From Roseicella sp. DB1501 (GTDB taxonomy: Bacteria; Pseudomonadota; Alphaproteobacteria; Acetobacterales; Acetobacteraceae): DNA of 64,000 nt. The first letter of the stretch is position 1. Every line of letters begins with the position of its first letter. Positions 34,226 to 42,584 of the stretch are shown here, piece by piece. The DNA lies in the NCBI RefSeq assembly GCF_013112485.1, contig NZ_JABFHG010000013.1:62001-126000 (forward strand), written 5' to 3'. The translations under genes were made by a program, and so were the position numbers. Under the pieces are notes generated by a model, which worked only from the letters and a program-made list of their open reading frames with translations, had not been told where the DNA came from and did no database searches.

Positions 34226-34429
34226 ATGATCGAGCTCGTGATGGTCGTCTGCCTCACCGCCGTGCCGGCGCAATGCCACGAGGAACGGCCGATGCTCGCG
34301 GTCCAGTCCGTGGTGGCCTGCGCCACCCAGGGGCAGATCCTGGCGGCGCGATGGATCTCGGAGCATCCGGCCTTCACCCTCAGCCGCTGGCGCTGCGAGG
34401 TGAACCGGCCGCGCGAGGAGCGGATCTGA
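34226..34429 (+). CDS. Small hypothetical Cys-rich protein
   Basis: A 67-aa protein (IELVMVVCLTAVPAQCHEE at the start, LSRWRCEVNRP near the end). Four Cys are spread along it, and the first 15 residues are hydrophobic like a short signal. The family is not named here; similar mini-proteins occur in Acetobacteraceae. AAGG precedes the ATG by about 9 nt. It ends the + strand run of the quinoprotein cluster, 143 bp after the SoxYZ-like gene, so membership is uncertain. Confidence 0.55.
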   Translation: MIELVMVVCLTAVPAQCHEERPMLAVQSVVACATQGQILAARWISEHPAFTLSRWRCEVNRPREERI

Positions 34430-34453
34430 GCCGGTACTGCCAGGCCCGCCGGG

Positions 34454-35299
34454 TCAGGCTTGGGCCGTGACGATCCAGATCGCCGCCGGCATCACCACCC
34501 CATCCGGGCCCTGATGCCCGGCGAAGAAGGTCTCGAGCGCCATCTGCGCCGTGGCGCGGGTGGCGGCATCGGCCTCGAACAGCGCCCGGGCGACCGCGCC
34601 GAAGGTCATGGCGGTGCGGGCCGCGGTCGCCGCGTCCGGGCCGAGCCGGAAGCCCAGTTCCTGCGGCGTGACCCGCACCTCGCGGAAGCCGGCACCCTCC
34701 AGGATCTCGGCCGGGCGCCCGGCGCGGGCCCAGCCGAACTGGCCGGGCGCGTCCGATTGCGCCGGCGGCTGGGGCGGGAGGAGAGGGCGGAGGGCGGCGG
34801 CCGGGGCGCTGGTCCAGGGATTCGCCGTCGGCGCCTGGAAGGCGGTGGCGCAGAGCCGCCCGCCGGGCCGCAGGGCGGCATGCAGATGCCGGAAGGCGGC
34901 GACCGGGTCGGGGAAGAACATCACGCCGAAGCGGGAGAAGAGCAGGTCGAAGCCGCCGGCCGGCAGCGGGTAGCTTGCGGCATCGCCGACCTCCGCCCTG
35001 GCCTGGCGATGGCCCGCAGCCGTAAGGCGGCGCTGCGCCACGGCAATCGACTCCCGCGCCAGGTCGAGGCCGAGGACCTGCCCCTCGGCCCCCACCCGCT
35101 CGGCGAGCGCCAGGACGGACGTGCCGCTGCCGCAGCCGATGTCGATGACGCGCTCGCCCAGCCGCGGCGCCGCGGCCTCGAGGGCGCGCTCCAGCACCCC
35201 GGCGAAGAGCGCGTCGACGCGGGCATGCTCGGTCGCCCAAGCCCGGGTCATCGGACTGTTCCAGAAGCAGGCGGCATCCGCGTCGGGATTGGTCGTCAT
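34454..35299 (-). CDS. Class I SAM-dependent methyltransferase
   Basis: A 281-aa UbiE/ARSM-like methyltransferase. SAM-binding motif I is VIDIGCGSGTSVLALAERVG, motif II covers VLGLDLARESI, and the post-motif FDLLFSRFGVMFFPDP is typical of small-molecule methyltransferases. The substrate cannot be told; the C-terminal part resembles enzymes near 2-polyprenyl or arsenite methylases, without the Cys set of ArsM. ATG 35299 follows GAGGAGG by 6 nt. Two sets of inverted repeats lie upstream (35346-35484), suggesting tight regulation. Confidence 0.8.
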   Translation of the reverse strand: MTTNPDADAACFWNSPMTRAWATEHARVDALFAGVLERALEAAAPRLGERVIDIGCGSGTSVLALAERVGAEGQVLGLDLARESIAVAQRRLTAAGHRQARAEVGDAASYPLPAGGFDLLFSRFGVMFFPDPVAAFRHLHAALRPGGRLCATAFQAPTANPWTSAPAAALRPLLPPQPPAQSDAPGQFGWARAGRPAEILEGAGFREVRVTPQELGFRLGPDAATAARTAMTFGAVARALFEADAATRATAQMALETFFAGHQGPDGVVMPAAIWIVTAQA

Positions 35300-35345
35300 G
35301 GCGCCTCCTCGGCCGGGCAGCGGGCAGGCCGCCTTGAAGCAGATC

Positions 35346-35371
35346 CCGTTCGAATGGCACCACTCGAACGG
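35346..35371. promoter_or_regulatory. 8-bp inverted repeat upstream of methyltransferase
   Basis: CCGTTCGA (35346-35353) and TCGAACGG (35364-35371) flank 10 nt, centred about 60 bp before the methyltransferase start. The two arms are exact complements. This fits a dimeric repressor site in the promoter. Confidence 0.45.
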
Positions 35372-35444
35372 ATGAAGATGCTCCGAAAACAATAGGCTAG
35401 TGGCCATTATGGCGAAGTCTGCAGGACCTCGAGATCAGGACACT

Positions 35445-35484
35445 AGACCATGGTCCGTTCACTCTGGTTCAAGGACCATGGTCT
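35445..35484. promoter_or_regulatory. 12-bp inverted repeat made of two GACCATGGTC palindromes
   Basis: AGACCATGGTCC (35445-35456) and GGACCATGGTCT (35473-35484) are exact complements. Each contains the 10-bp palindrome GACCATGGTC, so two symmetric sites stand 28 bp apart, centre to centre. The region lies between the acyl-CoA ligase 3-prime end and the methyltransferase promoter and is less GC-rich than the genome. Candidate operator for a regulator bound as two dimers. Confidence 0.5.
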
Positions 35485-35543
35485 GGAGCATTGTTTGATC
35501 GCCTGATTCACGCCGTCGGTGAGTCCACCTCAGGCATCACGCT

Positions 35544-37316
35544 CTAGCGGTACAGCGCCTCCAGCGCCCCGGCATAACGCTCGAGCACGGCGCGGCGGCG
35601 CACCTTCATCGTCGGGGTGAGCAACCCGTTCTCCACCGAGAAGGCGACCGGCGCCGGCATCCAGCGGCGGATGCGCTCGATGGTCGAGAGCCGGCCGTTC
35701 ACCCGGCTCACCGCGGCGGCGACCCGATCCGCCATGCCCTCGGCGGGGACGAGCAGGGCGACGATGCCGGGCTTGCCCTCGCCGGCCACCACGGCCTGGG
35801 CGATCTCGGGCTCGGCCATCAGCAGCCCTTCGAGCTTCGCCGGGCTCACCATGTCGCCGCCGAGCGTCTTGATGAAGTCGCGCTTGCGGTCGGTGATGAT
35901 GATCCGCCCCGCCTCGATCCGGCCGACATCGCCGGTATGCAGCCAGGTCGCGCCCTCCGGGCCGGACCGCAGCGCCTCGGCAGTCGCCGCCGGGTTGTTC
36001 CAGTAGCCGTCCATCACCAGGTCGCCGCGGATCAGCAGCTCGCCATCCGGCGCGATCCGGGCCGAGACGCCGGCCAGCGGTGGGCCAACCGTGTGGCGGT
36101 GGTTGTCCCAGGGCAGGTTCACGCTGATCACCGGACCCGCCTCGCTCTGGCCATACCCCTGGATCAGCGGCAGGCCGAGGGCGATGAAGAAGCCGGAGAG
36201 GTCCGGATCGAGCCGGGCGCCGCCCGAGACCAGCGCCTTCAGCCGGCCGCCGAAGCGGCTGCGGACCTTCTCGCGCACCAGCCGGTCGAGCGGGGGGTCG
36301 AGCAGCCGCGCCATCGGGCCGAGCGGCGGCCCGTCCAGCCGCCGCAGCCCCTGCGCCAGCGCCCGCTCGAAGAGCTGTCGCCTGAGGCCGCCCTGCTTCT
36401 CGATCTGCGCCAGCATCTTCGCCCGCAGCACCTCGAAGAGCCGAGGCACGGCGGTGACGACGGCCGGGCGGATCTCCTCGAACTCTGCCGCCAGCCGGTC
36501 GGCGCCACGGGAATAGACCACCTCCATGCCCATTGAGGGCAGCAGGTAGCAGCCGACCGTATGCTCGTAGCTATGCGAGAGCGGAAGGAAGGAGAGGTAG
36601 GGAAGCCCGTCCACCCCGAGCCGCTCCAGCAGGCCGCTTACCCCGGCGCGGTTCGCCAGCATGGCGCGGTGCGGCAGCATCACGCCGCGCGGCGCGCCGC
36701 CGGTGCCGGAGGTGTAGATGAGGCAGGCGAGCCGGCCGGCCGGGATCTGCTCCACCTCGGCCATCAGCATGGCGGCGTCGGCCGGATGCGCCACCGCCTC
36801 GGCCCAGGAGCGGGCCCGGACGCCCTCGGCCGCCTCCATGCAGAGCAGCAGGTCGAGCCCGCCGGTCTGCGCGGCCGCCTCCGTCACCCGCGCCGCCAGG
36901 GCCGGCGTCGAGGTGATCGCGGCGCGCGCCCCGGAATCGCGCAGGACATGGGCGTGGTCGGCGATGGTGTTGGTGGTGTAGGTCGGCACGGTCACGGCGC
37001 CGATCGCCATGATGGCGGCATCGGCGACGTTCCATTCCGGCCTGTTCTCGCTGACCAGCAGCACCCGGTCGCCGGGCGCGATGCCCTGCTGCCGCAGCCA
37101 GGCGGCGACATGCGCCACCTGCAGGACGAAGTCGCCCCAGCGCAGGCGTTGCCAGGCGCCGTCGCGCCAGTAGCGCAGCATCGGCCGGTCGGGATGCCGC
37201 CGCGCCAGGGCGAAGAGCATGCCCGGCAGGCTGGTCCAGTCCTCGCCCGCCTGGCGGGCCGGCCGCCGCGGCGGATCCGCCATGCGCGACCTGGTGAGCG
37301 CCTCGGTTTCCGGCAT
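35544..37316 (-). CDS. Long-chain acyl-CoA ligase, AMP-forming
   Basis: A 590-aa member of the ANL superfamily. The ATP/AMP signature is LIYTSGTGGAPRGVMLPH (P-loop A3), then GYGQSEAGPV (A5), WLHTGDVG (A7) and TDRKRDFIKTLGGDMVSPAKLE (A8/A10 region with the catalytic Lys side). The extended FACL-type N-terminus and TKTIADHAHVL-like stretch fit long-chain fatty acyl-CoA ligases of the FadD15 type. The ATG at 37316 has GAGGGGGAC upstream. It is divergent from pepF (87 bp between starts). Confidence 0.88.
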   Translation of the reverse strand: MPETEALTRSRMADPPRRPARQAGEDWTSLPGMLFALARRHPDRPMLRYWRDGAWQRLRWGDFVLQVAHVAAWLRQQGIAPGDRVLLVSENRPEWNVADAAIMAIGAVTVPTYTTNTIADHAHVLRDSGARAAITSTPALAARVTEAAAQTGGLDLLLCMEAAEGVRARSWAEAVAHPADAAMLMAEVEQIPAGRLACLIYTSGTGGAPRGVMLPHRAMLANRAGVSGLLERLGVDGLPYLSFLPLSHSYEHTVGCYLLPSMGMEVVYSRGADRLAAEFEEIRPAVVTAVPRLFEVLRAKMLAQIEKQGGLRRQLFERALAQGLRRLDGPPLGPMARLLDPPLDRLVREKVRSRFGGRLKALVSGGARLDPDLSGFFIALGLPLIQGYGQSEAGPVISVNLPWDNHRHTVGPPLAGVSARIAPDGELLIRGDLVMDGYWNNPAATAEALRSGPEGATWLHTGDVGRIEAGRIIITDRKRDFIKTLGGDMVSPAKLEGLLMAEPEIAQAVVAGEGKPGIVALLVPAEGMADRVAAAVSRVNGRLSTIERIRRWMPAPVAFSVENGLLTPTMKVRRRAVLERYAGALEALYR

Positions 37317-37403
37317 GTCCCCCTCGTCCCTTCCCCGCGGCTCCGTAGGGCCGCCACCCACTGGCCGCTTGGCCGCGACCTCGGCGGCCTTATATGGGGA
37401 GTT

Positions 37404-39344
37404 GTGACCCGATCCGAGCCCATTCCGACCCTGACCCGTGCCGCGGGCGATGCCGCCGCAGGCACGGCCTTCTCCCCGGCCGACCCGGCCTTCTCGCCCC
37501 AGGTCCGGGCGCCGCTCGATGCCGGCGGCCCGCCGGGGCGCGCGCCGCTGCCCGTCTGGGACCTCTCCGACCTCTATGCCTCGCCCGAGGATCCGCGGCT
37601 CGGCCTGGATCTCGACCAGGCGGAGGCCCAGGGCAAGGCCTTCGCCGCCCGCCATGCCGGCCGCCTCGCCGCGATGTCGGGGGAGGCGCTCGCCGCGGCC
37701 ATCGCCGAATACGAGCGGATCGAGGAGGTGCTCGGCCGGGCCATGAGCTACGGCCAGCTCGTCTTCGCCGGCGACGCGCAGGACCCGGCGAATGGCCGCT
37801 TCTACCAGACCTTGCAGGAGCGCGTGACCGCGATCTCCTCGCACCTGTTGTTCTTCACGCTGGAGCTCAACCGCCTCGGCGATGCCGAGCTGGAGCAGAA
37901 GATCGCCTCCAGCCCGGCCTTGCTGCGCTGGCGTCCCTGGCTGCGCGACCTGCGCGTCTTCCGCCCGCACCAGCTCTCCGACGAGCTGGAGAAGCTGCTG
38001 CACGAGAAGGAGGTGACCGGGCGCAGCGCCTGGAACCGCCTGTTCGACGAGACCATCGCCGGCATGACCGTGAAGGTGGGGGAGGAGGAGCAGACCGTCT
38101 CGGCGGCGCTGAACAAGCTCTCCGACCGCGACCGTGCAGTGCGGGCGGCGGCGGCGCGCGGCGTCTCCGAGGCCTTCGGCAGCCGCATCCGCCTTTTCTC
38201 CCTCATCACCAACACCCTGGCGAAGGACAAGGAGATCATCGATAGCTGGCGCCGCTACCCGCGGCCCGGCAGCGCGCGCAACCGCGCCAACATGGTCGAG
38301 GATGAGGTGGTGGACGCGCTGGTCACCGCCGTGCGCGCCAGCTATCCGCGGCTCTCGCACCGCTATTACGCGATGAAGGCGAAGTGGCTCGGCCTGCCGA
38401 AGCTGCAGCACTGGGACCGCAACGCGCCGCTGCCCGAGGAGCAGGACCGCAGCATCGCCTGGCCGGAAGCGGTGCGGACGGTGCTCGACAGCTACCGCGC
38501 CTTCAGCCCGGAGCTGGCGAAGATCGGCGGCCACTTCTTCGAGAAGCCGTGGATCGACGCGGCGCTGCGGCCGGGCAAGGCCTCGGGCGCTTTCGCCCAT
38601 CCCACCGTGCCGAGCGCGCATCCCTATCTGCTGCTCAACTACCACGGCAAGACGCGGGACGTGATGACGCTCGCGCATGAACTCGGCCATGGCGTGCACC
38701 AGGTGCTGGCGGGCGAGCAGGGCTACCTGCTCTCCGGCACGCCGCTGACCCTGGCCGAGACCGCCTCGGTCTTCGGCGAGATGCTGACCTTCCGCGGCCT
38801 GCTCGATGCCGAGCGCGATCCGGGCCGCCGCCGCCTGATGCTGGCCGGCAAGGTGGAGGACATGCTGAACACGGTGGTGCGGCAGATCGCCTTCTACCGG
38901 TTTGAGACGCTGCTGCATGACGAGCGCCGCAAGGGTGAGCTCTCGGCCGAGCAGATCGCCGCCATCTGGATGCAGGTGCAGACCGAGAGCCTGGGCCCGG
39001 CCTTCGACTTCAGCGAGGACTACGGCGTCTATTGGGCCTATATCCCGCACTTCATCCACAGTCCCTTCTATGTCTATGCCTATGCCTTCGGGGACTGCCT
39101 GGTGAACGCGCTCTACGGCGTCTACCGCGAGGGAGGGGTGCCGGATTTCGAGCGGAAATACATCGATCTGCTGAAGGCCGGCGGCACGCTGCGGCACAAG
39201 GAGCTGCTCGCGCCCTTCGGCCTCGATGCCTCCGATCCCGCCTTCTGGCAGCGCGGCCTCGACGTCATCGCCGGCTTCATCGACGAGCTCGCCGAGGAGG
39301 GGCCAGGGGCAGGATCGGGAGCAGGGCCGGGTGCCGCGGCATGA
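37404..39344 (+). CDS. pepF: M3-family oligoendopeptidase (PepF type)
   Basis: A 646-aa cytosolic zinc peptidase. The active site is TLAHELGHGVHQ (HELGH, residues 425-429), with the third ligand Glu in LAETASVFGEMLTF. The rest matches oligoendopeptidase F (LHEKEVTGRSAWNRLFDETI; YIPHFIHSPFYVYAYAFGD). The first 45 residues are extra and disordered. The GTG start at 37404 has GGGGAG only 2-3 nt upstream, too close for a good SD, so the true start is uncertain. It overlaps the ABC1 kinase gene by ATGA. Confidence 0.87.
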   Translation: MTRSEPIPTLTRAAGDAAAGTAFSPADPAFSPQVRAPLDAGGPPGRAPLPVWDLSDLYASPEDPRLGLDLDQAEAQGKAFAARHAGRLAAMSGEALAAAIAEYERIEEVLGRAMSYGQLVFAGDAQDPANGRFYQTLQERVTAISSHLLFFTLELNRLGDAELEQKIASSPALLRWRPWLRDLRVFRPHQLSDELEKLLHEKEVTGRSAWNRLFDETIAGMTVKVGEEEQTVSAALNKLSDRDRAVRAAAARGVSEAFGSRIRLFSLITNTLAKDKEIIDSWRRYPRPGSARNRANMVEDEVVDALVTAVRASYPRLSHRYYAMKAKWLGLPKLQHWDRNAPLPEEQDRSIAWPEAVRTVLDSYRAFSPELAKIGGHFFEKPWIDAALRPGKASGAFAHPTVPSAHPYLLLNYHGKTRDVMTLAHELGHGVHQVLAGEQGYLLSGTPLTLAETASVFGEMLTFRGLLDAERDPGRRRLMLAGKVEDMLNTVVRQIAFYRFETLLHDERRKGELSAEQIAAIWMQVQTESLGPAFDFSEDYGVYWAYIPHFIHSPFYVYAYAFGDCLVNALYGVYREGGVPDFERKYIDLLKAGGTLRHKELLAPFGLDASDPAFWQRGLDVIAGFIDELAEEGPGAGSGAGPGAAA

Positions 39345-40702
39345 GCGACCGTAACCGCGACAGCACCCTTTTCGGGGAGATGCGGCGGATGGTGCGGACC
39401 TCCGGCGCGGTCGGCGGCATCGCCGTCCGCGTCGCGGGGCAGCGCTTCCTCGGCCTCAAGACCGACAAGAACGCGCATGCCGAGGATCTGCGCCAGATCC
39501 TGGGCGGGCTGAAGGGCCCGCTGATGAAGGTGGCGCAGTTCCTCTCGACCGTGCCCGACGCCCTGCCGGAGGAATATGCCGAGCAGCTGGCCACGCTGCA
39601 GTCCAACGCCCCGCCCATGGGCTGGCCCTTCGTGCGCCGCCGCATGCAGGGCGAGCTCGGCCCCGGCTGGGAATCGAAGTTCCGCAGCTTCGGCCGGGAG
39701 GCGGCCGCCGCCGCCTCGCTCGGCCAGGTGCATCGGGCCGAGCTGCCGGATGGCCGCCTCGTCGCCTGCAAGCTGCAATATCCGGACATGCCGAGCGTGG
39801 TGGAGGCCGATCTCCGCCAGCTCCGCATCGCCATGCAGCTCTACCAGCGCATGGACAGCGCGCTCGACAATGGCGAGGTGTACCAGGAGCTGCGCGACCG
39901 GCTCCGCGAGGAGCTGGACTACCTGCGTGAGGCGGCGCATCAGCGGCTCTACGGCCTGATGCTCGCCGACCAGCCGCATGTCGCGGTGCCGCAGCCGATC
40001 GAGGGCTATTGCACGACGCGGCTGCTGACCATGACCTGGCTCGAGGGCCGGCCGCTGGTGAAGCGGCTGGAGGAGGACCCGCCGCAGGAGGAGCGGCAGG
40101 CCTATGCCGAAGGGCTGTTCCGCGCCTGGTACCGGCCCTTCTACCGTTACGGCGTCATCCATGGCGACCCGCATCTCGGCAATTACCAGGTGCGGCCGGA
40201 CCGGCAGGGCATCAACCTGTTCGACTTCGGCACCATCCGCGTCTTCCCCCCGAGCTTCGTCGGCGGCGTCATCCTGCTGTTCGAAGCAGTGCGGGACCAT
40301 GACGACGAGAAGGCGGCCGAGGCCTATCGTGTCTGGGGCTTCCGCAACCTCTCGAAGGAGACGATGGAAGTCCTCAACCTGTGGGCGTCCTTCCTCTACG
40401 AACCGCTGGTGCAGGACCGGGTCCGCCCGATCCAGGAGGTCGAGGACATGTCCTATGGCCGCAAGATCGCGGCCAAGGTGCATGAGGGGCTGAAGCGGAC
40501 CGGCGGCGTGCGCATCCCGCGCGAATTCCCGCTCATGGACCGCGCCGCGGTCGGCCTCGGCAGCGTCTTCCTGCGGCTGCGCGCCGAGATGAACTGGCAC
40601 CGGCTCTTCATGGAGATGATCGAGGACCTCTCCGAGCAGGCGGTGGCCGAGCGCCAGGCCAAGGCGCTGACCGAGGCGAGGGTGCCGCCGCCCGCCGCCT
40701 GA
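39341..40702 (+). CDS. ABC1/AarF (UbiB-like) atypical kinase
   Basis: A 453-aa protein-kinase-like protein. ABC1 features: LKGPLMKVAQFLSTVPDALP (KxGQ-type motif, here KVAQ), AAAASLGQVHRAEL (Ala-rich loop), VACKLQYPD (Lys), YGVIHGDPHLGNYQV (catalytic loop) and LFDFGTIRVF (metal DFG). Members support ubiquinone biosynthesis or lipid handling as ATPases. The KxGQ Gly is Ala here, which is known to affect nucleotide selectivity in family members; the consequence is not clear. It starts within the pepF stop. Confidence 0.87.
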   Translation: MSDRNRDSTLFGEMRRMVRTSGAVGGIAVRVAGQRFLGLKTDKNAHAEDLRQILGGLKGPLMKVAQFLSTVPDALPEEYAEQLATLQSNAPPMGWPFVRRRMQGELGPGWESKFRSFGREAAAAASLGQVHRAELPDGRLVACKLQYPDMPSVVEADLRQLRIAMQLYQRMDSALDNGEVYQELRDRLREELDYLREAAHQRLYGLMLADQPHVAVPQPIEGYCTTRLLTMTWLEGRPLVKRLEEDPPQEERQAYAEGLFRAWYRPFYRYGVIHGDPHLGNYQVRPDRQGINLFDFGTIRVFPPSFVGGVILLFEAVRDHDDEKAAEAYRVWGFRNLSKETMEVLNLWASFLYEPLVQDRVRPIQEVEDMSYGRKIAAKVHEGLKRTGGVRIPREFPLMDRAAVGLGSVFLRLRAEMNWHRLFMEMIEDLSEQAVAERQAKALTEARVPPPAA

Positions 40703-40891
40703 GGCCGGTTTCGTTGCGCCGGCGCGGCCAGTGGGGCTGCGCGGCGCCGCCTTCGGCGTCCCGTCCCCGGCGCGCCCCATGGTCAATCCCCGACCCGCAC
40801 TGTATCAGGCCCGGGCTGCCGGCCGCCCGTTCAGGCTTGTCGGCTTTCGCGCGCCGCCGCATCTATTCTGCGAAAGAGGGGGAGGACCCGC

Positions 40892-42049
40892 ATGCGACTG
40901 GCTGTCCTGAAGGAGCGTCGGCCGGCCGAGACCCGCGTCGCGGCCACGCCGGAGACCGTCAAGAAATTCATCGGCCTCGGCCGCAGCGTCGCGGTGGAAA
41001 CTGGGGCCGGGCTCGCTTCCGGCATCCCGGATGCGGAGTATGCCGCGGCCGGCGCCGAGATCGCTCCGGATGCGGCGGCGGCGCTGAACGGCGCCGGCAT
41101 CGTGCTGAAGATCCGCGCCCCGCTCGGCGCCGGCGAGGGCGCGGTGGACGAGCTCTCCCTGATCCCGCGCGGCGCCCTGCTGCTCGGGCAGCTCGGCGCC
41201 GATGCCAAGACGGCCGGCATCTATGCCCAACTCGGGATCGAGGCCGGCGCCATGGAGCTGCTGCCGCGCATCACGCGCGCGCAGAGCATGGACATTCTCT
41301 CCTCCCAGGCGAATCTGGCTGGCTACCGCGCGGTGGTCGAGGCGGCGGGCGCCTTCGACCGCGGCTTCCCCATGCTGATGACCGCGGCCGGCACCATCCC
41401 GGCGGCCAATGTCTTCATCATGGGCGCCGGCGTCGCCGGGCTGCAGGCCATCGCCACCGCCCGCCGCCTCGGCGGCCGGGTCTCGGCGACCGATGTGCGG
41501 CCGGCGGCGAAGGAGGAGATCAGGTCCCTCGGCGCCAGCTTCGTCGGCTATGAGAGCGAGGAGAGCAAGCAGGCCCAGACCGCCGGCGGCTATGCCAAGC
41601 AGCTCTCGGCCGAGTTCTATGCCGAGCAGGCAAAGGTCGTCGCGGCGCATATCGCCAAGCAGGACATCGTCGTCACCACCGCGCTGGTGCAGGGGCGGCA
41701 GGCGCCGCAGCTCGTCTCGGCCGAGATGGTGCGCTCGATGCGGCCCGGCTCGATCATCGTCGACATCGCCGCCGATGCCGGCGGCAACGTGGCGCTGACC
41801 AAGCCCGGCGAGCTGGTGACCACCGAGAACGGGGTGAAGATCCTCGGCTATCACAACTGGCCGGGCCGGATCGCCGGCGCCTCCTCGGCGCTCTTCGCGC
41901 GCAACCTACTGACCTTCCTGACCACCTTCTGGGACAAGGAGGCGAAGGCGCCGAAGCTGCCCGCCGAGGACGAGATCGTGAAGGGCGTGCTGCTCACCCG
42001 CGGCGGCGCCGTCGTGCATCCGAGCTTCGCCGCCGCCAAGGCCGCCTGA
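40892..42049 (+). CDS. pntAA: Proton-translocating transhydrogenase subunit alpha-1 (PntAA)
   Basis: The NAD(H)-binding domain I of transhydrogenase, 385 aa, as a separate polypeptide in the alphaproteobacterial (Rhodospirillum-like) layout. Family features: LAVLKERRPAETRVAATPETV at the start, RITRAQSMDILSSQANLAGY, MTAAGTIPAANVFIMGAGVAG (Rossmann GxGxxG) and ATDVRPAAKEEIRSLGA. It exchanges hydride between NADH and NADP, driven by the proton gradient. SD GGAGGA precedes the ATG. A small CTTTCGC/GCGAAAG dyad lies 16 bp upstream. It is separated from pntAB by a 120-bp gap with a strong hairpin. Confidence 0.95.
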   Translation: MRLAVLKERRPAETRVAATPETVKKFIGLGRSVAVETGAGLASGIPDAEYAAAGAEIAPDAAAALNGAGIVLKIRAPLGAGEGAVDELSLIPRGALLLGQLGADAKTAGIYAQLGIEAGAMELLPRITRAQSMDILSSQANLAGYRAVVEAAGAFDRGFPMLMTAAGTIPAANVFIMGAGVAGLQAIATARRLGGRVSATDVRPAAKEEIRSLGASFVGYESEESKQAQTAGGYAKQLSAEFYAEQAKVVAAHIAKQDIVVTTALVQGRQAPQLVSAEMVRSMRPGSIIVDIAADAGGNVALTKPGELVTTENGVKILGYHNWPGRIAGASSALFARNLLTFLTTFWDKEAKAPKLPAEDEIVKGVLLTRGGAVVHPSFAAAKAA

Positions 42050-42087
42050 GGACCGCAACCCGATGCCGTCCGGGGCGCCGCGCGCCA

Positions 42088-42122
42088 CCCTGCCCCGCGG
42101 AGCGACGCTCCGCGGGGCAGGG
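42088..42122 (+). repeat. 35-bp near-perfect palindrome inside the pnt operon
   Basis: CCCTGCCCCGCGGAGCG (42088-42104) and its exact complement (42106-42122) meet with one base between. In RNA this is a 16-bp GC-rich stem. It sits between pntAA and pntAB, 48 bp before the pntAB start, with no T-tract. It may stabilise the pntAA message, allow processing, or partly terminate. Confidence 0.65.
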
Positions 42123-42169
42123 CGGGACCGAGGCCCGCATCGGCCGGCGTCTCCGAAGGAGACACCAGA

Positions 42170-42580
42170 ATGAATCCCACCGACCTGGCCAACCAGGCCA
42201 CGGCGCAGGCGCAGAACGCGCTGCGCCTCGCCGAGCAGGCGCGGCAGCTCGCAGCCACCGCCGGCGCGCATGTCGAGCCCATCATGGCCGCGGCCGACCC
42301 CTTCCTCTTCCTGCTGACGATCTTCCTGCTGGCCTGCTTCGTCGGCTACTACGTGGTCTGGAACGTCACCCCGGCGCTGCACAGCCCGCTGATGGGCGTG
42401 ACCAACGCCATCTCCTCGGTGATCGTCGTCGGCGCCATCCTCGCCACCGGGCTCGGCGAGAGCACCGCCGCCAAGGTCTTCGGCTTCCTCGCCGCGATGC
42501 TGGCCGCGGTGAACATCTTCGGCGGCTTCATCGTCACGCGCCGGATGCTGGCCATGTTCCAGCCGAAGAAGAAGGGCTGA
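42170..42580 (+). CDS. pntAB: Transhydrogenase subunit alpha-2 (PntAB)
   Basis: A 136-aa membrane subunit forming part of the proton channel (domain II). The N-terminal 45 residues are Ala/Gln-rich and soluble, followed by about three membrane spans starting [20 protein letters not shown]. The sequence [19 protein letters not shown] carries the typical TPALHxPLMSxTNAISG-like signature. AAGGAG is 8 nt upstream of the ATG. It is followed 4 bp later by pntB. Confidence 0.93.
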   Translation: MNPTDLANQATAQAQNALRLAEQARQLAATAGAHVEPIMAAADPFLFLLTIFLLACFVGYYVVWNVTPALHSPLMGVTNAISSVIVVGAILATGLGESTAAKVFGFLAAMLAAVNIFGGFIVTRRMLAMFQPKKKG

Positions 42581-42584
42581 GGCC

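Noticed and set aside
35544-39197. A 1217-codon - strand ORF reading through acyl-CoA ligase and antisense to pepF
   Set aside because: Only the part up to 37316 has acyl-CoA ligase motifs and a good SD; the rest is the shadow of pepF.
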